Notes under the pieces: model-generated
The model's database searches: none
What the model was told of the DNA's origin: nothing
The model's input: the letters and a program-made list of their open reading frames with translations, nothing else
Made by a program: the position numbers and the translations under genes
In this document: in pieces, positions 24,774 to 35,456 of the stretch
Layout: every line of letters starts with the position of its first letter
Position numbering within the stretch: position 1 is the stretch's first letter
Source: Echinochloa phyllopogon
Taxonomy: Eukaryota; Streptophyta; Magnoliopsida; Poales; Poaceae
DNA length: 64,000 nucleotides
Assembly (NCBI GenBank): GCA_033239725.1
Contig: BTCW01000003.1
Location: forward strand, 3,631,501 to 3,695,500
Reading direction: 5' to 3'

Positions 24774-27700
24774 ATGGTGGTCATTGAGGGCGTCACCGAG
24801 TGGACTCCTTCCACCGCCACCGATCACCTCCTGGAGGGCCTGGTAACCGGCGGGCAGCTCTCGCCCCGGGGCGATCCGGCGCGACCGGCGTGGATTGTCC
24901 CGCCGCTGGCGGCCAGGGTGCCAAACCCGCCGGCGGGGTACGTGGTGAGCTTCATCCGCTTCCACGAGCGGGGCTTCAGCGCGCCTGCCAGTCAGTTCAT
25001 GCGGGGCCTCTGCTACTACTACGGCGTGGAGCTCCATAACTTCGCCCTCAACGCCATCTCTCAGGCGGCGGCCTTCGTCGGTGTCTGTGAGGGCGTGCTG
25101 GGGATCGAGGTGCACTGGGACCTGTGGGTCCACCTCTTCCGCGCCGAGCTCAGCACGTCCGGCGCTGGGAAGGGGGTGCGCCGTTCTTCGTGTGCCGGCG
25201 GTCTTACGCTCGCGCCGTTCGAGCCCCGGAAGCATCTGTATCCGGCCTGCAGGATGACCACCAACAACAGTGGCTGGGCCAAGGGGTGGTTCTATCTGCG
25301 CAACGACGGCCTGGGGTTGCCGGAATACACTGGCAAGGTCTTGACGGAGAAGGCCGACTCCTGGAGCTACGGTGTTTCCGGCGACGGTCAGCGGAAGAGG
25401 CTCCGCCCCGCCATCGACGCCCTTCGTACTCTGGAGGGGTCGGGTTTGACCGTGGCGCACATGCTTGCGCACTGCCATCGTCGCCGGGTGGTTCCCCTCA
25501 TGGAGAGACAGCTCCCTCTGTTCCGGATGACAGAGGACGCCGACCCGGCGGCATTGGCGGCTTTGCATATGTTGCCGGAGCCACCCCTTGAGGAGTACGT
25601 CGTCACGAGGGTGCGAACGGCGGTGCATCCCGACACTATGCCGAGTAACCAGAACAACCTCTGGTCGTTCTGGCTGTGCCCCGATGAGGGCCACGTTTTG
25701 TCGGTAAGTCGCCATTTTCCCTCCCGAGCTGTCGGATTGATAACTTAGGATTTCCTTTCTCGATTCATTGTGGTTTCAGGAGCTGAACTGCCACCTCTAC
25801 CGCTCTCTCGCGCCGACTCCGGAGGTGCGCGCTTCGAACCGCGCCCGCTGTGACCGCGAGAGGGACGCGAAGGCGGCGAGAAAGGCCAGCAGCCAGAGGA
25901 GGCAGGCCCGGCAGGACGCGCACTCGGCGGCGCTCCGCCGATGGAGGAGGGACGGCGGGACGCCGCCGGCGTCCCCGGAGGACTCCCCGGACCCTCCCAG
26001 CGAGGAGGAGGAGGAGGAGATCGATGCCGGCGGGGCTCTGCCCGCCGGTGAGGAGGAAGAGATGGCCGTGCCGCCGCCTTGGGCGGGCGCGGCAAGCCTT
26101 GGCGATGTCGCGCCGGTGGCGGCGCGGACGGCGGTCGCGCCTGCCCGACCCGCGGCGCCGCGGGCGCATGTGACTTCTACCCCTGCTGCGGGCGCGTTGC
26201 GCCGCAGCAGATCGGATGCCGAGGGCTCGAGGGATTCGCAGCCCCCGAGCGGGTTGAGGGGGTCCTCGAGTTCGAGGAGGGCTCCCTCATCGGGCGGCTC
26301 GAAGCGGAAATTGCAGGCCTTGCAGGACTGCGTCCGGTAAGTCTCGCTTTGAGCTATTCTCGTGATTTTCCATCCCCGTTTGGTTTTTTGCTTCGCAATT
26401 TCCGTTTTTCCTTTCTGATTCAGAGCTCGGGGTGCTGCCAAGGCCAACCCCAACCTTGCGCCTAAGAAGGCGTTGAAGGTCGGGGTGTTGGATTCCCCTC
26501 ACGCCGGGGGATCGCGTTCGCGTGGGACTCTGCGTCCAGCAGCGACGCCCGCAGCGATGCCGGAGGAGCCGACGCCGGGGGTATGAGATTCCCGGCCGAT
26601 GGAGATGGAGCGGGGGGGGGGGACGCCCCCGATGGTGGTTACGGAGCCGGGGCAAGACGCCCGGGTAGTGGACGTGGAGACGGGGCACGACGCCCCGGTG
26701 ATAGAGGTGGAGTCGGGGCGCGACGCTCTGGCTGAGGTGGGCGAGCAGGGGGGCCGTGCCACCGCCGTGACCCCTACTAGAAAGAGGCAAGAGGCGGTCG
26801 CGCCGATCGGTAGCACGGTCATCCTGCCGGCTTCGGGTTGCGCACAAGGCGTGGCCCAAGATGACGATGGCGGACGTGCTCCCCGTGCGGGGGTGGCTGC
26901 GGCCGAGGTGCCGGCGACGTTTTCCTTGGCCCAGGGGCCGCCGCAGGCGCCAGTGGCTGGGGGAGCGGCGGAGTGGGATACGGCCGAGGCGGTGCTGCGT
27001 CAGGGTCGGCGCGGCCTGAGCGCATGGCCGGAGCAGCCCAGCGTCTCTGCCCGAGTCTGGCGGGGCATGGCGGAGGAGAACGAGCTGTGGGCTCGAGCAG
27101 AACGGGTCGGGACGGACCTGGAGCGGACCATCGCCGCCGCCGCCGATCTCCATTCTAGGCAGGCGCTGGAACTTTTCGAGGTAACCCCGTGCTTATCCAT
27201 ACTGCTTGGTAATTCGTCACCGTTTTTAGTTCGTGCCTTATCCTTGGTGGTTCTTCGTGCAGCTTCTACGGAAGGAGGCGGCAGACAAGACCGCGTGCAT
27301 CGTGGACTTGTACGCCGATCTTCGTCGGTACCGTCAGGCGAACCTGGACCTGGGCACAGAGGTGACCCTGCTCACCGCCCGGGTGAGGGAGACAGAGACG
27401 GCCGCCCGCGCACACGAGGGCGCCAAGGCTCGCGCGGAGCAGGAACGCGACGCCGAGAGGGGCGCGGCGGAGCAGGGGGCCCGGGCATTGGCCGCGGCGT
27501 TGGAGCGGCTCGAGCTCGAGCGCAAGGCGCGCGAGGAGGCCGGGACCAAGCTGCTGGAGGCACAAGGCCAGCTCCAGCAGGAGCGCGAGGCGCTCACGGC
27601 GGAGCGGACGCTGCTCGAGCAGGAGCGCAAGGCGCGCGAGGCCGCGTAGTCTCAGCTCGCAGAGGCGACAGCCCGGGCAGAGCAGAAGGCCCAGGAGGCC

Positions 27701-28549
27701 GAACGGCTGGGCCGCTTGCTTCAGGAGAAGGAGGGTGCGCTGGCCACCGCGGAGGACCTGCTCCAGCAGGAGCGCACGGCGCTTACCGAGGCCACGACCT
27801 TGGTAGACGGTATGGTTCTATGTTTTCTTAGCTTCCTTGGCTGTTTCTGTGTTGGAGTTCGTTTTGACGTGCTCGATCCTTGTCAAGGGCTGCGGAAGGC
27901 CGAGGCCGAGAAGGCGGACGAGGTGGTGGCTGTTCAAGCTGCCTACTCCGAGGCTCAGGGGGAGCTCGAAACTCTGAGGACCGCCGCCGACGCCGCGTGC
28001 CGGGACATCCAGTGCGTCGACATCCCGTCGGGGTTGCAGTCGGGGTCATCATTGCCCAGCCGCCTGAGGTCTTTGAGAGGCTGCGTGGCGGAGCGCCTCG
28101 AGAATGCTCTTCGCCTTCGTGTGAAGAAGGCACTCGGCGTGGTGTCGACCCACTACGACATCGACCTTGCGGCGGTGGCGCGCGGTTATTTTATCGACGC
28201 AGACCTGGATGACGCCGCTGCCCTTCCTGCTCTTGACGAGACCGATGACAGTGCCGAGGACGCCGCCACAGCGCTTGCCGCCAAGTTCGGGCGTGAGCTT
28301 TTTCCTGGCGAGGATGAAGATGAAGATGCGCGCGCCGACATCGGGCTCGAGGCCGTGGCTGCCCCTGAAGCCGAGGCTGATCCTGAAGCCGACGCCGTGG
28401 CGTCCCTTGAGGAGGCCATCGCCTCGGTGCGCCGTGATGATGATGGTCCTGGGGCCCTCGCGTCGGTTCCTTCGACTGTCGCCGCTGAGGCCGCCGCCCT
28501 GGGGGGTCCTGACACTGCCGCCGCGCCCCCGCAGGAAGGTGAAGCCTAA
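24774..28549 (+). pseudogene. Antisense spliced gene of the Tat element: PF04195-type domain plus coiled coil
   Basis: Five exons with GT-AG borders join in one frame: 24774-25703, 25780-26336, 26424-27180, 27263-27809 and 27888-28549. The total is 3453 bp (1151 codons). Two in-frame stops, TGA 26584-26586 and TAG 27647-27649, break this copy. The N-terminal third (about residues 40-200, with HERGFSAPASQFMRGLCYYY and VCEGVLGIEVHWDLW) matches the plant domain Pfam calls putative gypsy-type transposon (PF04195). A charged Asp/Glu/Pro linker follows. Then comes a long Ala/Glu/Arg-rich coiled coil (exon 4 and the start of exon 5), and an acidic C-terminus after a conserved-looking SRLRSLRGCVAERLENALR segment. 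Antisense extra genes between integrase and 3' LTR are known in Tat elements, but their role is unknown. The open frame outside the two stops suggests it was functional until recently. Confidence 0.85.
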
Positions 28550-29041
28550 AAGGTTCAGGCTTAGAGATCCAGATGTATCTTAGTTTTTAGGAGACTGGCT
28601 CTGTACATAAACTAAGTTTGAATTTCGATTGTGCGCTTCGAACTTGTTTGATTGTTCTATTGTGCTATTCTTGGCTTGTAGAGATTTTGGCCGGGTATTT
28701 TGAATCTGCGAGTAATTAAGGCGTGGAGTGGAGAGGGAGATGTCGTATCCCTTCGAGGGCGTAGGCAGTCTCACGGCTCAGCCGGCTCCGGCTTTAGTTA
28801 GCTCGCGCCCCGAATCTTTCTAAGCGTTCTGAGTTTTAGCACAATTTTAAAATTAGGACGATTAGGGGGGGTAAACCCCCCTGCAGCCCCCGAGGGGGGC
28901 TTGGATCTATCGAGACTAGGTCGAGGATAGGACCAAGTCCCCCTTGTTCATGTTGTTAGTAACATTGTTTCCATGTTTTTCGCAAACTTTTCATCGATGT
29001 TGGCTAAGAACATGAAGTATTTACAAGGAATGCTGAGAATT
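28550..29041. other. Convergent spacer between antisense gene and integrase
   Basis: The plus-strand antisense gene and the minus-strand pol both end here. AT-rich near 28560-28700, where polyadenylation of both transcripts is plausible, with a GC-rich patch (cccccctgcagcccccgagg) near 28875. No gene seen. Confidence 0.6.
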
Positions 29042-29965
29042 TTAAGGATAGAAGCGACGTAGCTGTTGGATGTTCCAGGGATTGGTGAAGATCTCACCCT
29101 TCTCGTTTATCAGCTTGTAAGTGCCAGGCTTGAGGACCTTGGCGATGATGAATGGTCCTTCCCATGGTGGAGTGAGCTTGTGGCGCTCTCGATTATCCTG
29201 GCGCAACCTTAGCACCAGGTCCCCTTCGTGAAGGTCTCGACGCTGCACCTTCTGAGCTTGATACCGCCGGAGTGATTGCTGGTAGCGTGCCGAGTGAAGC
29301 AACGCCACGTCTCGAGCCTCATCTACCTGGTCCAGCGAATTCTCGCGGTTCCGCTGGTTTTGTTCTTCTTGGTAGGCCTTGAGCCTCGGAGACCCGTACT
29401 CCAAGTCTGTTGGGAGGACGGCCTCGGCGCCGTAGACGAGGAAGAACGGGCTGAAGCCTGTGGCCCTGCTTGGGTTTGTCCTGAGACTCCAAATCACCGA
29501 TGGCAGCTCAGCTACCCATTTCCGGCCAAACTTGTTTAGCTTGTTGAAGATCCTTGGCTTTAGGCCTTGTAGTATCATGTCGTTGGCACGTTCTACTTGG
29601 CCGTTTGTTTGTGGATGTGCTACGGCCGACCAATCTACGCGAATGTGATGGTCGTCGCAGAACTCCAAGAATTTCTTGCCGGTGAACTGGGTGCCATTGT
29701 CGGTGATGATCGAGTTGGGTACCCCGAATCGGTGGATGATGTCGGTGAAAAACAACACGGCCTACTCAGATCTGATGCTGGTGATGGCCCGGACCTCGAC
29801 CCACTTCGAGAACTTGTCGATGGCCACCAACAAGTGGGTGAAGCCCCCGGGCGCTGGGCGGAAAGGTCCCACTAGATCCAACCCCCAGACCGCAAAAGGC
29901 CATGTTACAGGGATGGTCTGTAGGGCGTGCGTCGGGAGGTGCGTCTTTCGTGCGTAAAATTTCAC
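29042..29965 (-). pseudogene. Integrase core and C-terminal region of the Tat element (broken)
   Basis: Reads on the minus strand from the zinc-finger/core border to a TAA at 29042-29044. The catalytic D, D and E are all visible: WGLDLVGPF, ITDNGTQF and QTNGQVERA. The C-terminal part keeps LTPPWEGPF and TYKLINEKGE. A TAG at 29759-29761 interrupts it between the first two catalytic blocks. A 1-bp deletion near 29960 puts it out of frame with the preceding RNase H/zinc-finger part. In an intact element this enzyme would insert the cDNA into the genome. Confidence 0.9.
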
Positions 29966-31191
29966 CCTTCGCAGGTGCGCATGACTTCGTTCGCGTCGGC
30001 TACGGCAGTAGGCCAGTAAAAGCCTTGCCGGAACGCGTTACCCACAAGGGTACGCGGCGCCGCATGGTGTCCGCACACCCCGGCGTGGATGTCGCGGATC
30101 AACTGCTTTCCCTCGGGGACGGGGATGCATTGCTGCAGAATTCCTGAGGCACTGCGTTTATACAGCTCGCCGCCGACCGAGACAAAGGTCTTGGCCCTTC
30201 TGGCGATGCGGCGACCCTCGGTCCGGTCCGAGGGCAACTCCCCGCGGTTGATCCACGCGAGGTATGGGCTGCGCCAGTCTTGTGGTCGTGTGTCCACGTC
30301 GATTTCCATGGCCTCGGCCGAAGAATATGCAACGTCGAGGGCTTCGAGCCCTTCTTTCGAGGGGTCCTCTTCCATGGGCTCGACCCCCTCAGCCCCTGAG
30401 GGCATCTTGAGGGCTCCGGCCCTTTGTTCGAAGTTGACGGAGGGTTGGTCGAGGTCGCGGGCGAAGACGTTTGGAGGAACGGTGACTCGCTCTGACGCGA
30501 TCTTGGCCAGCTGATCCGCTTCCTCGTTGTATTTGCGCACAATATGGTTCAGCTCGAGGCCATAGAATTTGTCCTCGAGGCGGCGAGCCTCGTTACAGTA
30601 CACCTCCATCTTTTCGTCGCGGCAGCTCGCGTTCTTCATGACTTGGTCGATGACCAACTGAGAATCTCCCCGGACGTCAAGGCATTTGACGCCGAGGTCA
30701 ACGGCGATGCGGAGCCCAGTGAGGAGGGCTTCATACTCCGCCATGTTGTTCGACGCCGGGAAGTGCAAGCGAACCACGTATCGGATGTGCTCCCCGAGGG
30801 GTGAAACGAAGAGGAGGCCCGCGCCTGCCCCAGCTTTCATCACTGACCCGTCGAAGTACATGGTCCAGCACTCGGCTTGGATCTGTGGCGGTGGAAGTTG
30901 GACGTCGGTCCACTCAGCGACGAAATCCGCTAAGGTTTGCAATTTTATCGCTTTTCGTGGCGCGTAGGAGAGAGTTTCTCCCACGAGCTCCATCGACCAC
31001 TTCGCTATCCTACCCGAGACGTCCGGGTTGCGGACTATCTCCCCCAAAGGGAAAGATGAGACCACGGTGACCGGGTGGGCCTCGAAGTAGTGTCGCAGCT
31101 TTCGTCGCGCGAGCACTACAGCGTAGATTAGCTTCTGAATCTGTGGGTACCGCGCCTTGGTCTCGGTCAGCACCTTACTGACGTAGTACAC
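29962..31191 (-). pseudogene. RNase H, second (archaeal-like) RNase H and integrase zinc finger of the Tat element
   Basis: The start carries the usual gypsy RNase H tail (YYVSKVLTETKARYPQIQKL, then RRKLRHYFEAHPV). After it comes a second RNase H-like domain with TMYFDGSVMKAGAGAG, NNMAEYEALLTGL and RGDSQLVIDQV, carrying the D-E-D acidic residues. That dual arrangement is established for the Tat lineage. The end carries an integrase HHCC finger (IHAGVCGHH ... CEG). The frame stops at 29962 because a base is missing relative to the next segment. A TAG at 31195-31197 separates it from the RT. Confidence 0.88.
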
Positions 31192-31197
31192 CGGCCT

Positions 31198-32295
31198 CTA
31201 GACCGGCAGAGCGTGTCCCTCCTCCGTCCTTTCCACGACGATGACGGCGGTGACAACTTGCGTTGTCGCAGCCATGTATAGGTAGAGGGGCTCGCCGTTT
31301 TGTGGCGGCGTGAGGATTGGTGCGCGTACGAGCGACGCTTTTAGCCCGTCGAGGGCTTTTTGGGCTTCGGGGGTCCATGAAAAGCATTCGTGCTTTTTTA
31401 GGAGCCGGTACAAAGGTAAGCCCTTTTCACCAAGTCGAGAGATGAAACGGCTGAGAGCCGCGAGGCAGCCCAGTACCTTTTGCACCCCCTTGAGGTCCCG
31501 AATTGGCCCCATCCGTTCCAGGGCCGAGACTTTTTCGGGGTTGGGTTCGATGCCTCGTTGGGAGACAATGAAACCCAACAGCATGCCCCGCGGCACCCCA
31601 AATACGCATTTCTCCGGATTTAACTTTACCCCGTTTGCCCGGAGGCAACCGAATGCGATTTGCAAATCGTTTACCAGATCGTCCGCCTTTCTGGTTTTCA
31701 CAACGATATCATCTACATATGCCTCAACGGTCCGCCCGATGTGGCTTCCGAAAACGTGTTGCATACATCGCTGGTATGTAGCTCCAGCGTTTCGGAGGCC
31801 GAATGACATAGTGACGTAGCAAAACATGCCAAACGGGGTGATGAAAGAGGTCGCGAGCTGGTCGGACTCTTTCATCTTAATCTGATGATATCCGGAATAA
31901 GCATCAAGAAAGCATAGCAATTCGCACCCAGCAGTGGAGTCTACTATCTGATCTATTCGAGGCAAAGGGAATGGAACCTTAGGGCATGCTTTGTTTAAAC
32001 CGGTATAATCTACGCACATACGCCATTTTCCGTTTTTCTTCCTAACTAGAACAAGATTAGCAAGCCAGGTTGGGTGAAATACCTCCTTGATGAACCCGGC
32101 CTGCAGAAGCTTGTGCACCTCCTCCCCGATGGCGGGACGCTTTTCCTCGTCGAACCGCCGCAGTCGCTGCACCACGGGCTTGGAGCGAGGCTGGATGTCA
32201 AGGCAGTGCTCGGCGACCTTCCTCGGAATACCCGGCATGTCCGAGGGTCTCCACGCAAAGATGTCGGCGTTGGCGTGGAGAAAGTCGACGAGCAC
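31198..32295 (-). pseudogene. Reverse transcriptase of the Tat element
   Basis: All RT landmarks are present: LVLVRKKNGKWRMCVDYTGL, LDAYSGYHQIKM, FGLRNAGATYQR and the catalytic YVDD (AYVDDIVVKT). A thumb/connection region (LGCLAALSRFISRLGEKGLP) follows. The domain itself is uninterrupted, but it is bounded by in-frame TAG codons upstream (32302-32304) and downstream, so the polyprotein cannot be translated as one piece without readthrough. Confidence 0.92.
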
Positions 32296-32301
32296 TGCTT
32301 C

Positions 32302-33504
32302 CTATTTGGGGTCGAGGGTGGTGCTGACCCTCAACGCCTTGCCCTCGGGGGCATTGGGGTCGAGGGGCACCGCCTTGGTGTGCTCTACAGCCTCGAAGGT
32401 GCCCGCGTGCCTTTTGGCGGAGTCGACAACCTCGTTCGCCATCCTTTCCAAGTCCGCTACCAGGGTCTCGCTGTAGGCGAGCGCCTCCGCGCCCTCGACG
32501 CACTCGACGTCACACGCGTAAGCATGCTCGTACGACGATCCCACGGTGATGACGCCCTTTGGCCCCGGCATCTTCATCTTGAGGTAGGCGTAGTTGGGGA
32601 CCGCCATGAACTTGGCGTAGCACGGACGCCCGAGAATGGCGTGGTACGCTCCTGGGAATCCCACCACCTCAAAGGTGAGAGTCTCCCTCCGAAAGTTGTC
32701 GGGAGTGCCGAAGCAAACGGGTAGGTCGATCTGCCCGAGGGGTTGGACCCGTTTCCCCGGTGCGATGCCGTGGAACGGCGCCTTGCTTGGCCTCAGCTGG
32801 TTCGTGCCGATGCCCATGAGCTCTAAGGTGCGAACGTAGAGGATGTTGAGGCTGCTGCCCCTGTCCATCAGCACCTTGGAGAATCGTGTGTTGCCGATGA
32901 CGGGGTCGACGACAAGTGGGTAGCGCCCCGGATTCGGGACATAGTCCGGGTGGTCCTCGCGGTCGAAGGAGATGGTCTCGTCTGACCAGGCGAGGTAAGT
33001 TGGCGTCGCGGGGTGAATGGAGAAGACCTCTCGACGTTCACGTCTTTGCTCCCGGGACGTCACGTTCATTGTGGGCCAACCTACGATGAAGAAGACATTC
33101 TCCACATGGGGGAACTCGTCGTTGCTGCCATCACCCGTACCCTTCTTCGGGCCATCCTCCTTCACGGAGGTGCGCTTGTAGTAACCCTTGATCATCTCGC
33201 ATTGTTCGAGGGTGTGGCTGACAGGGCCCTTATGATACGGGCATGGCTTCTTCAGCATCTCATCGAACAGGCCTCCCCCCAGAGGAGGGCCTCGAGGGCC
33301 TTTGCGGCCTCGCTCGACCGCGAGGGCCTCGTCAGAGTCCTCGCCCTGCTGCTGCTGCTGCGCGGCTTGCCGAGGCTTCTTGCCTTTGCCACCTCGTTTC
33401 TGCTTTTTAGCCTTTCCCTTGGACTTGCTGCCCTCCGCGGGCAGCTCCTCCGCGCGCTTCCCCTTGGTCTTGCCGTCAAAAATCGCCCCAACAGCCTCCT
33501 CTCA
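32302..33504 (-). pseudogene. Gag zinc knuckle and aspartic protease of the Tat element
   Basis: Begins after an in-frame TGA (33502-33504) with a Lys-rich linker and a poly-Gln tract, then a knuckle-like CPYHKGPVSHTLEQC. The protease follows with NTRFSKVLMDRGSSLNILYV. Tat proteases normally read D-G-G-S at this site; here it is D-R-G-S, so the catalytic loop is altered. ILGRP follows as expected for the C-terminal flap region. Ends at TAG 32302-32304, which splits protease from RT. Confidence 0.82.
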
Positions 33505-35398
33505 AGAGGCGAAGTTGGTAGCGATGTAGAATAGCGCGTTGACGCTGGTGGGATGGTTTCGCCTCAGCTCGCGCACCAGCTCCAGACAAGTCGTGCCTTC
33601 AAGGAAGGTGTGGATGATTTCGGAGTCCCCCACGCTCGGGAGCTCGGTGCAGCGCTTGGAGAAGCGGCGGATGAAGTCTCTCAGCAGTTCGTCGGCCGCC
33701 TGCCGGCACCCGCGCAGGTCCCAGGAGTTTCCGCCATGTCCGCGCCGAGTCCACGAGATGAAGCGGAAGGTTGTGGATGATCATAGCATCGTCGGTGGCC
33801 CCGCCCAACTGGCAAGCCAGGCGGTAGTCATTGAGCCACGTCTCGGGTTTCGTCTCGCCCGAATACTTGGTAATGGTGGTCGGCTGACGAAAGCGCGGCG
33901 GGATGGCGTCCGAACGGATCTTCCGGCTGAACACAGGGGTTCCTGGGGGTTCCGGCGTCGGGCTTTTATCCTCCTCGCTGTCGTAGTGACCCCCTCGTCG
34001 GGGGTGCCTACTGCGGGGAGGTGCCGCGTCCTGCCTCTTCTTGTTCAGGACGTTGCGCGCGTCACCGCCGTTAATGGCGCCTCGTGTGTCCACGAGTCGG
34101 TCCTTCGCGGACCTCCTCGTTTCGCGGTCGCCGGTCATGAGCACCTTCCCGTCGTTCGTCGGTCGGTGAGGCATCCATGCGCCCCTAGGCGGGGTATGGA
34201 TAGACTGTTCCTTATCCCGCTTGCTTCCTCCGGCTCTTGAACTGGCCTGGTGGCACATACGGGAGGCGGAACTTTCTGCTTGTTGAACGGCCGCTTCTTC
34301 GACAAGTGCCTGCACCTGGCGCCGCATGTCGCGCACCTCTGGTGTCGATGGTTAGGGCATGGCCTGAATCAGAGTTACTGCGGCGACGAGCTTCTGGCTT
34401 GCCCGCGGCGGCATGGCAGGGCTGGCGTCGTTGCCATCATTCATAATGCGCGCTTGAGCGATGCGCCCGGCGGCTTGCGCACGTTCGCCGCGCTCGGGCT
34501 GCCGGGCTTCCAGAGCTGCGTGTAGCTCCTGTACCTGCTGGCGCTCATGTCGGAGCCTGGCTTCCAGCTCTTGTACCTGCATGAGCTGTGCCTGTGCGAG
34601 TGCGGCTTCGCCCGATGGCTCGGCGGGCGCTGGTGGTGGTTCGTCGTGTCCGGCCCCGTCGCGCGTTTCTTCATCCTCTCCCACGGACTCTACTTCGCCG
34701 TCGAGGACGAAGCATTCCCGCGTGGGGTCGTATTCCCCTTCGCTGGAATCGTCGGAACAGGTGAGGCAGAAGTCCGCAGCGGCCTGGAAGGAGGTAGGAC
34801 CTTCGCGGTCGCGTAGACCGGAGTAGTCCAGGCCTGGGTGCTCCTGGCCGCGCACACTTTCCCCGTCGTCCGACTCGGGCTGGGACCCGCCGGGCGAGGA
34901 AATGTTGAGGTCGCGGATCGAAACCAGCTGGTGACCCGGCGAATCCTCTTGCGCGTTCAGGTTGGCACTGATTGCCGCGGAGTAGCTTGCGGCCGCGTTG
35001 CCCATTCCGTATGGGAGCTGCACCGACCCGGCCGCATTTTCCCAGCGTGCTCCCTCCGCGGGAGCCGCTGGTGGGGGTGCGCTCCCCTGTACTACGGCAA
35101 CGGGCCGGAGTAACAGGTGTGCGTCCCAATCAGGGAGGACGATGCGTGGGGCAATGCGCCGTTCCACGCGAATCTGCAGCTCGTGCAGTCTTCGACGTCT
35201 CCTGAGCTGGGGCGGCGTTGGTGGCGCCGGGGTAATGGCCATCATGTCGGGCGTCCTGGAGGCGAGCCGCATGAGGAGGCCCTCACCGGTCGCTTCGAAC
35301 TCCAGGCTCCCAAACGTGATCCGGTACCCGCGCGGAAGCGGGCCGGGGGACCCCGTGGCGGATCGTGGCGGCATGGCCTTGGCGTGGCTTGCCGTCAA
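33505..35398 (-). pseudogene. gag of the Tat element (nonsense codon, internal deletion)
   Basis: The frame opens at 35398. The N-terminal half is Pro/Ala/Glu-rich with an acidic patch and a Gln/Glu/Ala coiled coil. A TAA at 34352-34354 interrupts it, after which the same frame continues. The retrotransposon gag core begins with WLNDYRLACQLGGATDD and reaches DSARTW at about 33734. There the sequence jumps, with a frame change, to the later gag block SWDLRGCRQ, consistent with loss of several tens of bases. The capsid domain then continues (RDFIRRFSKRCTELP). Gag would form the cytoplasmic particle; this copy cannot. Confidence 0.85.
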
Positions 35399-35436
35399 GG
35401 GATCTGATCGGGTGAAGTGGGTTGATCATAGCGCAA

Positions 35437-35455
35437 CCCCCTACCTGGCGCGCCA
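35437..35455 (-). promoter_or_regulatory. Primer-binding site of the Tat element
   Basis: On the minus strand, tggcgcgccaggtagggg starts two bases after the 5' LTR. This sequence at this place is typical of grass gypsy elements. I did not assign the tRNA. Confidence 0.7.
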
Positions 35456-35456
35456 C

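Noticed and set aside
24651..25715. 354-codon minus frame opposite exon 1 of the antisense gene
   Set aside because: The plus frame has the PF04195-type domain and proper splice sites; the minus frame is Arg/His/Gly low-complexity.
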